NCBI RefSeq assembly: GCF_001640805.2
Contig: NC_066838.1
Coordinates: 8,164,601-8,228,600, forward strand
Direction of reading: 5' to 3'
DNA from: Lates calcarifer
Taxonomy: Eukaryota > Chordata > Actinopteri > Centropomidae
DNA length: 64,000 bases
Shown here: positions 25,932-38,400 of the stretch, one piece after another
How positions within the stretch are numbered: the first letter of the stretch is position 1
Layout of the letters: each line of letters starts with the position of its first letter
Made by a program: the position numbers and the translations under genes
The notes under the pieces: generated by a model
Database searches by the model: none
What the model was told of the DNA's origin: nothing
The model's input: the letters and a program-made list of their open reading frames with translations, nothing else

Positions 25932-27505
25932 GTTCAGTTTAGGTTCCCATGTACCTTTATTCACTGTAACAAATACTGTGAAGATAAGGAGCCAGACTCC
26001 ACATGTTTGTGTGGAAGGAGGGTGATAAGACTGGATGGTATTGGTTGAATTTGTGGCCATTGCTTCTACCTTGTGTCTTTTTCTCTTCACTTGCATGCAC
26101 AGAGCAGTGACTTTGATTGTTTTATACTTGAACTGGGCTGTTTGAAACGCATTCAGCTGATTGTGAGTGTGAGAGAGAGACAGCTGATTGAATGAGTGGG
26201 AGAGGGGGAGAAAGCAAGAAAATGAGATTTGCTACCTGTGTCTAAGACATCTGCTATCTGTACCCACGTCCCCTAAGGAGGAGGCTCATGGGAGAAATCG
26301 TGTGTGTATGTGTTTGTGAGAGAAACGCAGTGACAGAGCTGTTGTTCAAGTTAGAATTACCCGAGAGCATGTGAGATAAACAGTTGGGAGATTGATGCTT
26401 GCTGGCTTAGCAGAGGCTCAAAGTGTGGGAGAGGTGAGAAGCGCATGGAAAAAAAGAATGAGAGAGAAAAAGATGTGTAATGCTTTAGTGTGGATTTTGT
26501 GTGAGAAAACGTGACAGTACATGTCACAGAAGGGAGAAGACGTGTGAGAAGAATCAGACTGAACAAATGCGAGATGGTAATTATTAGTAGGTTTTCAATA
26601 AATTATCATATCAGTCAAACATGTTGCCAGTTTCTGAGATATGTTGCTGCAGACAGATGATGACAATCCTCTTGGTGGAAGAGGAGCTGTGTAGTTATGA
26701 GCAGAGGTCAATATCGCAGCACCACCCACACTGATTGATTGACAGCTCATCTGGGCTAAGTGCAGTCCAGGTTGCCATAGTGATTTTGTAAAATTAAAGA
26801 AAATCTATTTCGTAGGGAAACAGGGAAGCATTGACAGAGCCAACTGCTGTTGCTGGATCCTGAATATCCCATGAAATGGTCTCAATACTTTTTTTAATGT
26901 GATGTACATCCTGATGAAATGGGACAGTGGGGGTTCAATCTGAAGTGTGAACCTATGAGCCATTAGTATGGAGAGAAATACCGTTCAATTTTCCAGGGAA
27001 ATAGCCATTTTACTTAGAAAATTCAAGTCAGCCACTGCCATCTTTCCTCTATGTTAAATTTGAATTTTAAGTTGTTTAGAGTCTATGCCTACCACACAAG
27101 AATATAATCATCCATATTTTTCCATCCAATGAATACGTTTATTCAAGAAACACTGTCCTGACTTTCAGAATTAAAGCCAATTTTATTTTCATTTGTTTTT
27201 AGATGTATTTTGTTGTTTATTTGATTGCATTTCCAGGCTTTGGAATTAAGATAAAGGGTTCCTGAAAGCTTTACAGACCTCTCTGCTGTCAATGATCAAA
27301 GCCTGAGAGGCTGAATCAGGGGAAAAAAAAAACCCCAAAAAATGAGAGCAGCATTGTTGCTTTGAAGGCCTGGTTAGTGCTGTGTTTGTACTCTGTCAGA
27401 AAGCTTTCATGGAGCAGCGCTGGCTTGGGAGTGTGTGTGACCTGCTACCCTATTTACGCCGCTTTTATGGGCAGGCTTGTACACATATTCATTTTGTTGT
27501 CATTT

Positions 27506-28320
27506 TGAGTGAGTGAGTGAATAAGTTAGAGAGTATGAGAATGAGTGTGGGAAGCACAGAATGAATCGGTGAGCTGCTCATCGAGGAAATGAAGCTTGTC
27601 AGTGACCAAATGAGTGAGTGAATAAGTTAGTTAGTGAATGAATGGCAAAGTGATTGGGTAAGTGACTGAGTGATTGAGTTTGAGTGAGTGTGATTGAGGG
27701 AATGAACAAATTAGTGAATGAAAGAATGACTGAGAATATCAGTAAGTGAGTGAATTAGTGAATAAAGGAGAAAGAGACTGAATAAGGGAGTGATTGAGAA
27801 TGTGAAGGAGTGAGTTTACCATTACAGAGTCAGTTGTGAAGTACAATAGTGATCGAATGATTGACAGAGTGAAGACGTGAGTAAGAGAGTGAAAGTAAAA
27901 GAGTGAATTAGAGAGAGAGAGACTGACAGGTGGGTGAATGCGTGATGATGTGAGTGGGTAAACAAGTGATGGGGTGAGAGGATGAATGAGTCAGAACTGA
28001 GAGAATGAGCAGGTGAACAAGTGAATGAGTTCACTTTAAGAGTCAGGCAGTGAATAAGTGACTGAGTGAATAGAGTGTATACGTATTAGTGGGCAAGTGA
28101 ACAAGCGAGCGAATTGAGCGAGTGCATGAAATTAAATGTTAAATGATGAAATGAGTCCACTAGTGATAAAACGAGTGAATGAGTGAGTTAATGAGTGGGT
28201 GAACGAGTGACAGAGTGAATATGTATGGAAGTGAACAAACAGGGGGAGAAGTGAGTGAGTGAATGTGTAACTAAGCCAGAATGAGTGAATGAGTGATTTA
28301 GCTGTGAATGTGAATCTGTG
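27506..28320. repeat. Degenerate (GAGT/GAAT)n tetranucleotide repeat
   Basis: About 800 bp dominated by interspersed GAGTGA, GAATGA and GAGTGAATGAGT words, read on the + strand. The reverse strand gives repeated H-S-F-T-H-S-L-type translations for the same reason. It looks like an old expanded tetranucleotide repeat that has since decayed. Confidence 0.75.
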
Positions 28321-28331
28321 TGTGTACATGT

Positions 28332-28366
<35 letters not shown>
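28318..28366. repeat. (GT)n microsatellite
   Basis: GT-rich run interrupted once by ACAT and once by AT. It directly adjoins the GAGT/GAAT repeat. Confidence 0.9.
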
Positions 28367-28368
<2 letters not shown>

Positions 28369-28510
28369 CCATAAACTGCATGTATGCTTGCATGTGCCAA
28401 CCACTGTCTCTGTCTGCTGTCTTCCAATGTGCATTCAGCTCAGTTGAACCAGACATGTAGATTCATTTCCAATTTTCTCACTATTTTCCTCTCACCATGA
28501 AGCATTTTAC

Positions 28511-29110
28511 TCTCTCGCCCTCTCTCTCTCTCTCTCCCCCCTCTCTCTCTCCATTGCTCCAGGATTTGACAGTTATGAGATTATAATGAAACAACAGTCA
28601 GCCAGAGTCAGGCTCGGAGCAAAGCTGTCACTTTCATTGTGTGCTGTGTGTTATCTGTGACTACCCGTCCCTCCTCTAACCATCACTTTCTTCCCCTCCT
28701 TTATCCAACCCGTCTTTGGATGGTTGGATGGATGGCTGAATGAATTTTTCTCTATTATTCCTCTCTCTTCTTTTTCATTGTCCCTCTTTCCATTTGTTTC
28801 TGTCCCCGTGTGTCTTCCTCCTCTCCCCTCTCCCCTTTTCCATTTTCTTTCCTTTCTCTTTCTTCCTCTCTCTTCTCCCTTTGCCCCTGTTTAGTCACCT
28901 GCTATTCCTCCTTTTCCTGCCCCCTCTCTCTTTCACCCTCTTCCCTTCTTCCACATTCACTAATCCACCCCTCTCTCCTCTGACTCTTCCTTTTGCCTCC
29001 ATACTTCCCTGTAATCCTCGCACAACTCCCATGGGCTGGTTTTCTTCCATGGCATGTTCTTTTCAACTCTGCTCCTCCTTCCTCCTTTCCTCCTTCTTGC
29101 TGTCTCCTTC
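28511..29110. repeat. Polypyrimidine tract
   Basis: A roughly 600-bp stretch strongly enriched in C and T on the + strand (mostly CTCTCT, CCTTTT and TTCCTC words), interrupted near 28560-28760. It explains the 177-codon Ser/Leu/Phe-rich reading frame here, which is not a gene. Confidence 0.7.
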
Positions 29111-29635
29111 TTATTTCCTCTCCTTGTGTGTGTGTGTGTGTGCTCAAGTGTGTTGTCTATTTGTGTGTATTTCTGCAGGCCTGTGCGTGCCTGATTTGTA
29201 CGTATGTGTGCATTTCAACTATGTTTCCTTGTTGCAGAAAGAGTTTTGTGTGTGTGTATGTGCTTCTGCATGATTTGTGTTTGCACATAGTAACTCTCTG
29301 TGTATGTGTGTACTCTCAGGTGGTTCAAAGCATTGCACTTGAGAGTGTATTCATGTCTTCTCAATGAATAATATCTATGCATGCCAGAGAGTGCTGGGAC
29401 TACTCTCCTCCCTTTCCCTGCCCGTCTTGCTTTCTTACTTCCTCACTCTTTCACACTTTCTTCCCTCACTTCTCTCTTTGTCTCCCATTTCCCTTCCTCT
29501 TCCCTGCTCTCTATCTCTTCTATTCTCTATTCTCTCTGTGACAGTTAGTTCCAGACTATTGATTCTCAGGATAATTCCCATATTTATGGTGCATAGAGAT
29601 TAAACGCTGCGTCCATGCTTGTGTTGCCAGCAGTT

Positions 29636-29640
<5 letters not shown>

Positions 29641-29703
<63 letters not shown>
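29641..29703. repeat. (AC)n microsatellite
   Basis: Uninterrupted AC run of about 63 bp. Confidence 0.95.
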
Positions 29704-29706
<3 letters not shown>

Positions 29707-29765
29707 CTGGCTTTAGGGTCAGCTGTTGAAACAAGTAGCTTGGCACCCCGAACAGCATCAGCATT

Positions 29766-29798
29766 GCTTTTTGCTCAAGGGCACCTTGAGCAAAAAGC
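29766..29798. repeat. Perfect 15-bp inverted repeat, 3-nt loop
   Basis: GCTTTTTGCTCAAGG and its exact reverse complement flank a GCA loop. The surrounding 29720-29890 has words seen in teleost SINE bodies (e.g. caagggcaccttgagca), so it is probably part of an old interspersed repeat rather than a gene or a terminator. Confidence 0.7.
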
Positions 29799-32700
29799 GA
29801 CCCCCAATTGCTCGAGTGGCCAGCAGCAAAGATTGTGGTTGTACTGGGGAACTCCCAGTTGTGAGTGTGTGAAGCTGTTTGAATGTAGAGCAGGGCTTTG
29901 CTTGGGAAGAAAACATGTGCTAACTAGACTTCCCTTGGTAAATGAAGGTCAAAACAAAGACTCTGGGTGTCAACCTGTTAGAGGGATTTAGTTAAATTGG
30001 TCTTTTTTACCTTGGACATTCTGACATGTCAGAGTGAGAAAAGGAGGAGCTGACATGCACGCCTCCCAAATCCCAACAATGTAGCTATGGTGTGTTGATA
30101 CTGTAACATTATGTAAAACTAGTACTTTATTTGCGAGTTGTAGTTTTAGGCACTTGCAGCTGTATAGTCTGTGGATAAGTACTGATACATTAGTGTGGCA
30201 TCTCTCGTTATGGCTGTCATCTCATCAATACATTTAATGTATTTTAATGAACAAATGTTGTACAGAGACAAAGACCAAGGCTGTTAAGGACAAGAAATAA
30301 AGCACATACAAAAAAAAATGTGAATTTGTCACAGGGGCTTCATATGTTTGTGAATACAAGGGTAGAGTGATCACCAGTCTTACCTCTACACTGATTTGAC
30401 TTCTATGGTTTCTATGTGTGCTCTGGGAGTTTAGATGGTGATATAAAATGAAGACACATCACCAATATACAGTATTTACACAATGGTTAACTCTACAGAT
30501 GTCACTGTTAACTGTGATACAGGTCAGTGCTCCATTAATTCACTTACAGTACATATAGATCATTGCACTGATGTTAACCAAAACCCTACCAGTGAATATA
30601 TGGATGAATACACTGATGCTTCCTCCATGTGTAAGGCAGCTAAAGCAATTATATGTGGGTCAGCTGAGAAAGGTCAATACCCAAGAGGAAATACGTTCTG
30701 AATTATTCTCATTGTAGATAACCCCTGTTTTTAACTCAGTATTGCCAGTACAGAAGTAAAATCAGCCAAGTTTATGTTACTCTCTTGTTTTATTGCTATT
30801 GTTGACACCATAGTTAGAAAACAGATTTTTTGTGTTTCTACCATCTCTCTATTTTCTATTAGATTCCATACATGGATATATAAAAGTGACTGTCAAAGGC
30901 GATGAAAGAGAAGCACAATTTACACATCCCAAAGACATGGGAGAAGAGAAGAGAAGTGAATACAGACTGTAAATGTCATGAACCAGTTTTAATGTCATGT
31001 TGTGATGAAAACATGTTTTGCCCTCTGAACCCTTAGGATGCCCCACAGGCCTAGTTTCACTACCAGTGGAAAGTGGTGTTATATGGTATAATAGGTCTTT
31101 CAAAAGCTGTGTGTGTTCACTGACTATTAGAAGACATTACTCTGGTGCCATGGAGTGAGGCCTTTTGGAACAGCTATAAACACTTTTGCCTGGCAGTGTG
31201 GTTGGACAACATGTCATAGGAAATAGCTCTTTTCTAGCACAACGCAACACTTCCTCCTGCAACACCCCTACTGTGAGCCATGGGCATTAAATTATACAAT
31301 GCTATGCTGTTGTGTTTTGCTTAATTGCACATATTGACTTTAAACTAACAAGATATTTGCAGAGGGTAAAGAGAAACAGCAAGAAAAAGTGTACAAGATG
31401 GACTCAAACCCACATCATAATAACGGCACAACACTTTCTACAGCTCACTTAGAAGCCATGATGACCTACATACAGTATATGTCACATACTGGCCAACCAC
31501 AATGTAGCAGCCATACTATAGAGAAACTTTTACCAGCCCATTAGAACCCATTAGACGTTCTCTCCACATCTTCATCCTGTTGGGGGCACGATGCATCAAC
31601 CACCCATCGGGAGCTAAATGGTCCAGGCGAAGCAGAGAGGGTTGTGGAGTTTGACGAGATGGCAGGTTTCTGCATTGGATGGTTATTGTCCTGTAACTAT
31701 GACACCATCGCTGAGACAAAACCTGTCACCTAAACATGTGTTTTTACATTGAGCAGTATTGTACCTGCATATTTTTAAACTTAAATTGGTTGGTTGTGGT
31801 TGTGGCAGTTAGTTGTGCTATAAAAGCAGAGGCAGGACCCTTGCTGCTTTGCATGAGATAATAATGAGTGTAGCCAGTGTTTCTGACAGAGATCCAGTAT
31901 CTGTTTAAAGCTGTCTGAGTAAGAACATTAATCTGATATTATGCAGTGGTTTTCAGCTCACTGAAGGCCAGAGATATTAGGGTTGAGGAGCCATGTCTAA
32001 CACTAACACCATCACATACAGTAGTTGAGTGCTTGAAACAAGACAAGCTTGTGTTAAAAGGAGAGTGGGCTGCACAGCTTAAATAAATGGCTTCTGTTAT
32101 TTTATGCAAATGGATAAAAAAAAAAGGATGAACAGTGAGACTTGCAGAGAGAAATCAGAGTGATAGTTACACATTCTGATAAGGTGTCTGTTTCCCAGCG
32201 TTTCATTTGTGCAGGATTTGTTAGATTTGCACTCAAGTGTCGTTTACTAGGAAGTTCCTTTGCTGTCGTACAGCTGCACACATCCTAATCTGGGAGCTGC
32301 CCTGTACAAATACAGTCCACTTGATATGTTTCTGTCTCTTGGCTAACAATGTGGTTTGAGTGACAGGATGACTACTGGCAAATAGTAATAAATATGGCAA
32401 CATTATGCACGGGGGGAATTTTCCGGCAGCGAAAATTCAGGCATGGTCAGCTGCCATAAGTGAATATTTTGACAGAAATTTTCAGGAATTTGAGAGCATG
32501 ACAGATTCATGTTCCCTGCTGAGAGATTTGCAGTTGGTCTGAGAAACCTCTGGTCCCAAAATATGCTTCTCATACCTTCTTTTTTTGTCACCTATTCTCT
32601 TTACCTTGTTATACAGGAGACAAATAAGCCAGCTTGAGTTACAGTAATGTTTGAGATGATGAACTGTAGGCTAAACTTCTGCAATGGTGAATTTACACCA

Positions 32701-34499
32701 CAGAACATTTGAGATTTGCTGCACTGACCTTCACAGCATGTACAGCCTCGGCCTGTCTTTACAGACCCTTGAAGCAGATGCGCTGTATTTTTTTTTTTTT
32801 TAATAATGAAAAAAAAAACTCATTTCTAACTCATGACCCCCCAGTTCCCCAGGAAGTACTACAGCACAAAGTTCTCCACACTGTTCTTCTGTAGCCTGGC
32901 AGAGAAAGTCATAAAACCTGCAGTACGTCTCACTTAGTTGTATTATGCAGGCTGAGTAGGGCATTGGCTCTGATAGCATATTCAGCCTGCATAATGGATT
33001 ACAGGAATAATGTTCAAACTCTTTGCTACAGAAAGTTCCAGAGTTTCATTACAAACCTTTTAAGTTTGGTTGAATATTATAATTAGTGTTTGTGATAAAT
33101 GTCACAAAGTGGAGAAAATGTATGTGTCTTTTTTTCCTCTATGTCTGCTCTTGCCACGCTCCAGCACCTTGCAGAATGTTTTTTGCTTTGTCTTTTTTTT
33201 TTTTTAATTAGGACTGCTGACATTTATCCATTATATTTACATGGCTGGATGAGTTAGACCAAGACAACTGCACCAAATGAGGAGAAAAAACCGCCTCTGC
33301 AACACACTATTATGCAATAAGGCATCCAATTAATGACTGGGAGACACCAGGACACGATTCACCCTTTGCTAAACCTGAAGTTTTGATCTTGAGCTATTAA
33401 AACAGCTAAAGGCCTGCAGACGATTGGTCAAAACTCAATTTATTTTTAGTATGCCAATAACAACTGCTTTACAGTCAAGAAAAAAGCGATTAAAAAAACA
33501 TATTAGAAACTCATGTGCATCACAGACTTCAAGACATACAGCCAAAGTTTATTGCCCAAAGGCCAGGTCTCCTAACCTTTTAGACATCAAAGGGCCAAAT
33601 GGTGAATGGCAAATGGAAATGTAAGTGTTCATAAATAGCATTTTAATGATTTGTTTGTGCAGGTCTGAGGCTAAATGAGTCACCAGGGAGCAGTAAGATA
33701 CACAATGCAGTGAAAATGAGGAAAGATCATTAACTGACTGCAGTGTCCATGCTATGTTTAGCATTGTATCATCAATAAATCATTACCATATCAGCTTTAT
33801 GGAATTATCGTAAACAAACAAGATCAGTGCAGAGAGAGAGAAGCTGGACAGCAAACCAGCATCTGTGGTGCATTTTGACTGTGAGACGCCAGGCTGGATT
33901 TAATTAGCCTGTTGAAGTTTGTCTGATTGTTCTCAAGGCTGGAACCAAAAAAGCAAGAATGTGCCATTTCATGCGAACCGTGAGTTTATCTGATATGAAA
34001 AAATCTGTGGGTAGATCGCCCAAATGCCACATTTTTAAACATGCCCCAACAGGTTCATAAAGCCTGTTCCTTTTCAGTGTCTCCGACAAGTGTGGCTGAG
34101 AATGGAAGCCATATTTTGGGGTTAGAGTTACACAACTGGTACGTCCTTTGCAGCCATCAATATGCCTCAAGTTACTGTTACTGTCAGTTGTACAAAGTAT
34201 TTGAGCTCAGGTGATCATCAGAAACTGGTAAAGTAATGAAAATGTGCTGTAGGAAATCTGAAGTTATGTGTAGATACCGTATCTCCCAATATTCTGGACT
34301 TTACCACCTTTCAGATCAGGCTTCTTTTCTCTGTCATGGGTCTGTTTCAATTTTTGACCCTGTAAACCTCTAATGCAGAATCCTGGTGATTTCTACCAAG
34401 ACAAAAGCTTTTCTCTGTCTGGTTTAGATCCATGATTCATCTTATTTGGTAATATTAGATGGAAAGTGGACTGATGCAGCTGCCGTCTTGATCCATCAG

Positions 34500-34900
34500 T
34501 GATGAGAGAGCAGGTTATGCCTAAAAAATCGGATCATGTTTCTACAGCATTGATGGTCTGATGTATCCTGATGTAAATGTAGAGGAGCTGAACCAAAGGC
34601 AACTGGACTTTGTTTTATGACGTTACTTCCAGAGGCTTCTTCAGTTCTGAGTGACTGGTGGGGAGTCCTAGGTATTGGGTCATTATTAAGACCACTGATG
34701 TTACTTGGGATCTTTGGTGCTCCTGGCCAATTGACACCAGTGGCTTTGTTAACAACCCCATGGAGGTCTCCCCCACCAGTCACTCAGAACTGAGAAAGCC
34801 TCTTGGAAGAGTGATGAAACATGTTCAAGTCTAGTTGCTGTCAGTTCAACCCTTCTTGGATAACCATGACCCAGATGACTAAGAATCTCCACAGATCCCT
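34500..34900. mobile_element. Interspersed repeat with internal inverted arms
   Basis: AGGCTTCTTCAGTTCTGAG at about 34632-34650 recurs inverted at about 34784-34802, with AGTGACTGGTGGGG adjacent to both arms. The arms are ~120 bp apart. Nearby words such as 'gatgaaacatgttcaagtc' and 'cttcttggataaccatgac' are typical of dispersed teleost repeats as I remember them. I cannot assign a family. The 95-codon minus-strand frame across it is a by-product. Confidence 0.45.
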
Positions 34901-37900
34901 TGATGTTACATAATTATTTCCACTTGAGTTTTGTTGGTCTAGTTTTTTTTTTCTTGTTTTCCTTTTTTGCCACGTGGGTGAATTTGGTGCTTGTGCCATT
35001 GTGTTACTGCATTTGTCTCACATTGTTGTTGATTGTTGCTGATGTTCTTAAACACACCCATATTGCATTGGTGCTACATTGTACTCCAGAACAATCACAG
35101 GATTCACAAGATTCATCTTTCAGTTTCTTTTAAAGCTTTATCATTTTGAGCCTGGTCATCTTTGTGAAAGTTAATAATCGGAATTCGGATGTTGTTGGTT
35201 CGTTAGCGTTCTCTGTGTGAGTGTTTGAGTGATTGGCATACACAAGCAGACATCACAGGAGTCCTTTTTGCAGCACATACCGTACTGAGCAGACCATTAC
35301 TGCTGCACTATTACACCGCCCCACAGGAGCAATTGTTTGGAAAATTTAAATTTGGGATCTTTTCAGGCAACAGAAGGCCCTCACAGTGATAGGAGTGCTG
35401 AAAGCTGCCACAGACACACCCAGCCTCAGGTGCTGGAGTGACTCTAACGATTTACAAGAGAGAGCATTCAGCTCATGGTGTTATGCCTCAAAAATACCAA
35501 ATTATTTAACACAAAAACAACAATGTCTCACAGCAGATAAGGCAAAGTCATGTTTACAGCGCCTGAGGAAAGAAAGTGCTTCTTTTTGCATGCAAGATAA
35601 ACTAAAGTGAGGTTCTGCTTTTTTTCCCCCCACGCAAACTTAATGTCTCTGTGATTGTACATTTGAGAAAAAAAGCCAGTCTGCAGCAGCCGTTGCAGCG
35701 CAAACGCAGGACAGATGCAGGGTGGAGGATGAAGGCTGCTGCTGCTGCTGCAAACAGCTGCTAACCGATGTCATGTCTGCATGTCAGAGAGGTCAGAGTG
35801 TGGATTTGTGTTACACTGTGGATTTGTTTTACAATAGACATGAGAGTGTGTGTAACTGTGATATGGACTAAAAGTAACAGTCTTTGCATGCGAGAGGGCT
35901 TTCTGTGTTCAGTGTCTGTGGAAGTTAAGTGTATCTGGTTTAATGTAAAGGATTAGTGCCTCTGTAGTAAGAGGATGATTTAAACCATTATGTTGTTGAG
36001 GCAGCTGTGTGTCTGTGTGTGTGTGTGCGTGCGTGTGTGTTTCTCTCTGTCTCTTTCTGTGTATGGGTGTGTGTGTTGCTTTGTTTTGTAGTCTGTTCTA
36101 CTTTGCACTGAGTATAACAAGTGCCCAGACCTCAGGGGTAGAAAGCCTTTCAAAAAAACAAACAGAGCAGAGAAATCAGCTGTCAAGTTATTCACTTATT
36201 TGTCCTTATTTGTCTGTAAGTGCCTCTTTGGCTGTTCCTACTTTTACTCCCTCTTGGGGAGCTGCAGTCATTATTTTTAGGTGACTGTGCATCAGACAGT
36301 CCTTTGTGCGCTCTGTTAACAACTTCAAATGGTTTGTGTTTAAAAGAGGGCAGTATTAGTTCTCTGGCTACTGTACCTATTTATTTTCCTGACCTGAGGA
36401 CAACTTACGCAGCTGAAAACATAAAACTCCTCACTTTTTTTTCTGGTTACGCAGTGTTTTAAAAATTCAACCTGCCCATATATTTTATTATTAGGGCTTT
36501 TTGAGGACAGTGAACACAGAGGGGAGACAGGAAAAGGCCAGACAAAGGGATGTGACAACATAGTGTGAAATGGGATTTAAACCCTTGTGATGGTGCATGG
36601 ACTGTGAACTAATGGGCTGAAGGCACCATGACAGTGTGTAGTGTGTTTCAGAGCAGCAGCATACGGCTTTTGTTCAGTTTAAATCCAATTTTACTGTTTT
36701 TGGTTTCTGCATGGTAGTTGTAATATCTTCCCCCTGCCCACCCCTCCCTTCTTTTTTTTAAATTTAATCCCAACTCCTTATAGTACCAAGAGTGCACACA
36801 GAATGAGTTGGACTCTTAACCATGGCAGTGTCAATGGCATGCATGAAAGACTGGACCATGTTTGGACTTGAACCGATAACCCCAGCTATGTTAACCTTTA
36901 CAGACTGAACGACAAAGAGCCAGAATAATGGACACTCGCAGAGAATGTCCATGATCCCTATTCAAAACACATTGGTGAGAAATGAACTTCAATTAATGCA
37001 TGCAAAGCTTGCTCAGTGGATATTCAAGGTTTTCCTCCAACAGTAACAGTGGGAGGAATTTGAATAAAGGAGCCATTTGAAAGCAGTAACAGAATGCACT
37101 GATTACAGATAAGAACAGCTTGCTATTGCTTGTACAGCAAGCTGCAACTTTGAGGCTGACGTATGGTGAATAAATGACGCATATCTGCATCTGTAACAGG
37201 TTTTACAGTTGATAGTATAGACTGTGTTAAAACTCTCACCACAGCACATGTGGTATTATATCCTTTCCATGCAACTATAAAAAGCCACTGCTGATCAAAC
37301 TTCACAAAGACAGAGCTAAATGCTTTTACCGAGGTTTCATTTAAAAAAAATCTTTCTCAAGTTGTTTCACCTCTATCTGCAGTTTTCTCCATGTGTGAGC
37401 AGCTTCTCTGTTTCCTTTACCACTTTTAGACAATAGATTACATTTGAAAACACAGAGCTTTTAAAATCAAGTGGTTTTTGTAGAGAATTTTTGAGTATAC
37501 TTGATTTATTCATTTTACTTTTACACTGTATACTCAAAATCACTTCTATGTATCAGTAGCTGTTTGTGCTGCTGGTGTGCCAGTTAGCAAGACTCCAAGC
37601 AGCCTCTTGGATATTTATTGTCTTAAAGGCCTAAAAATTAAACTTTGAAACCACAAAAATGTAATGAAACCAGTTCCACTTTAAAGTCAAAGCATGTCTG
37701 ACCTTTGATAAGTTCTTAGACAAAATAATGAAACATTTTTGGCTGCAGTAGAGATTTTTTTTTAATCACTTTCAAGTCACAGATATTTCCCTCGTAAACC
37801 ATACTTTCCTCTGTGGCTTTCTTGCTTTCTTCCTTAAAGGAAAATGCCAGGGCTCTGCCTTGTGACCCATCCTCCTGCCCTGTATTGCAGCTTTTAAAAG

Positions 37901-38049
37901 TGTTTCTGGGGCTGTTTTCAGCTCCAGCTGTGGGCCTCTATTGTATGCTACTTTGCAGACTATTTCCGTCTGGATTTCCAGGAAGCGAGCTCTGGATGCT
38001 CTGACATTCAAGAAGCTTTGAGTGTGCTATTAGTCAGGCTACCTGGTGC

Positions 38050-38400
38050 AGAGAGATAGGACTGAACTCCTTCAACCCTTTGAAACGCCAGGGACCGCGT
38101 ACTCACAAAGCATCTTAGAGTCGGAGCACTGATCGGAGACCAGCCTCTCTCGTACGGCATATTGATGTTCACGCATCCGTGGGACCTCGCTGATGATTCC
38201 ACATCAGTGTGTTTATTCTTAGAGGCTTTACGCATGCCAGCCCCAAGCTCTCCTCCCTCTTTGAAGTGCGGACACACGAAGGGGGAAATGTTGGCTCGAA
38301 GCCCACAGGAGCTGTGAAAGCTTGCAGAAGTGTCTACGAGTTGTTATTTACGAAATGCTTTGTTTTCCCGTGGTGCTAAAGACGCCAAAATAACCTTCCA
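38050..38400. promoter_or_regulatory. CpG-rich candidate intronic regulatory element
   Basis: A block of moderate GC with many CpGs (GGACCGCG, GTACGGC, CGCATCCGTGGG) inside AT-rich intron 1. It has no protein-like frame and no microsatellite content. Retained CpGs in an intron suggest either an unmethylated regulatory element or conserved noncoding sequence. There is no direct evidence of function. Confidence 0.25.

Noticed and set aside
26715..26735. RE1-like GCAGCACCACCC in intron 1
   Set aside because: Only the left half matches. The GGACAG half is missing.
28740..29273. 177-codon + strand ORF
   Set aside because: Polypyrimidine-tract reading, almost entirely Leu/Ser/Phe/Pro, with no domain or splice context.
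30483..30701. 72-codon + strand ORF of ordinary composition
   Set aside because: No splice-site context, no recognised domain and no similarity to CELSR sequence. Chance frame in intron 1.
36840..36880. tRNA-like B-box (GGTTCAAGTCC) on the minus strand, with similar ones near 31391 and 36572
   Set aside because: No accompanying A-box or cloverleaf could be drawn. At most they are remnants of tRNA-derived SINEs.
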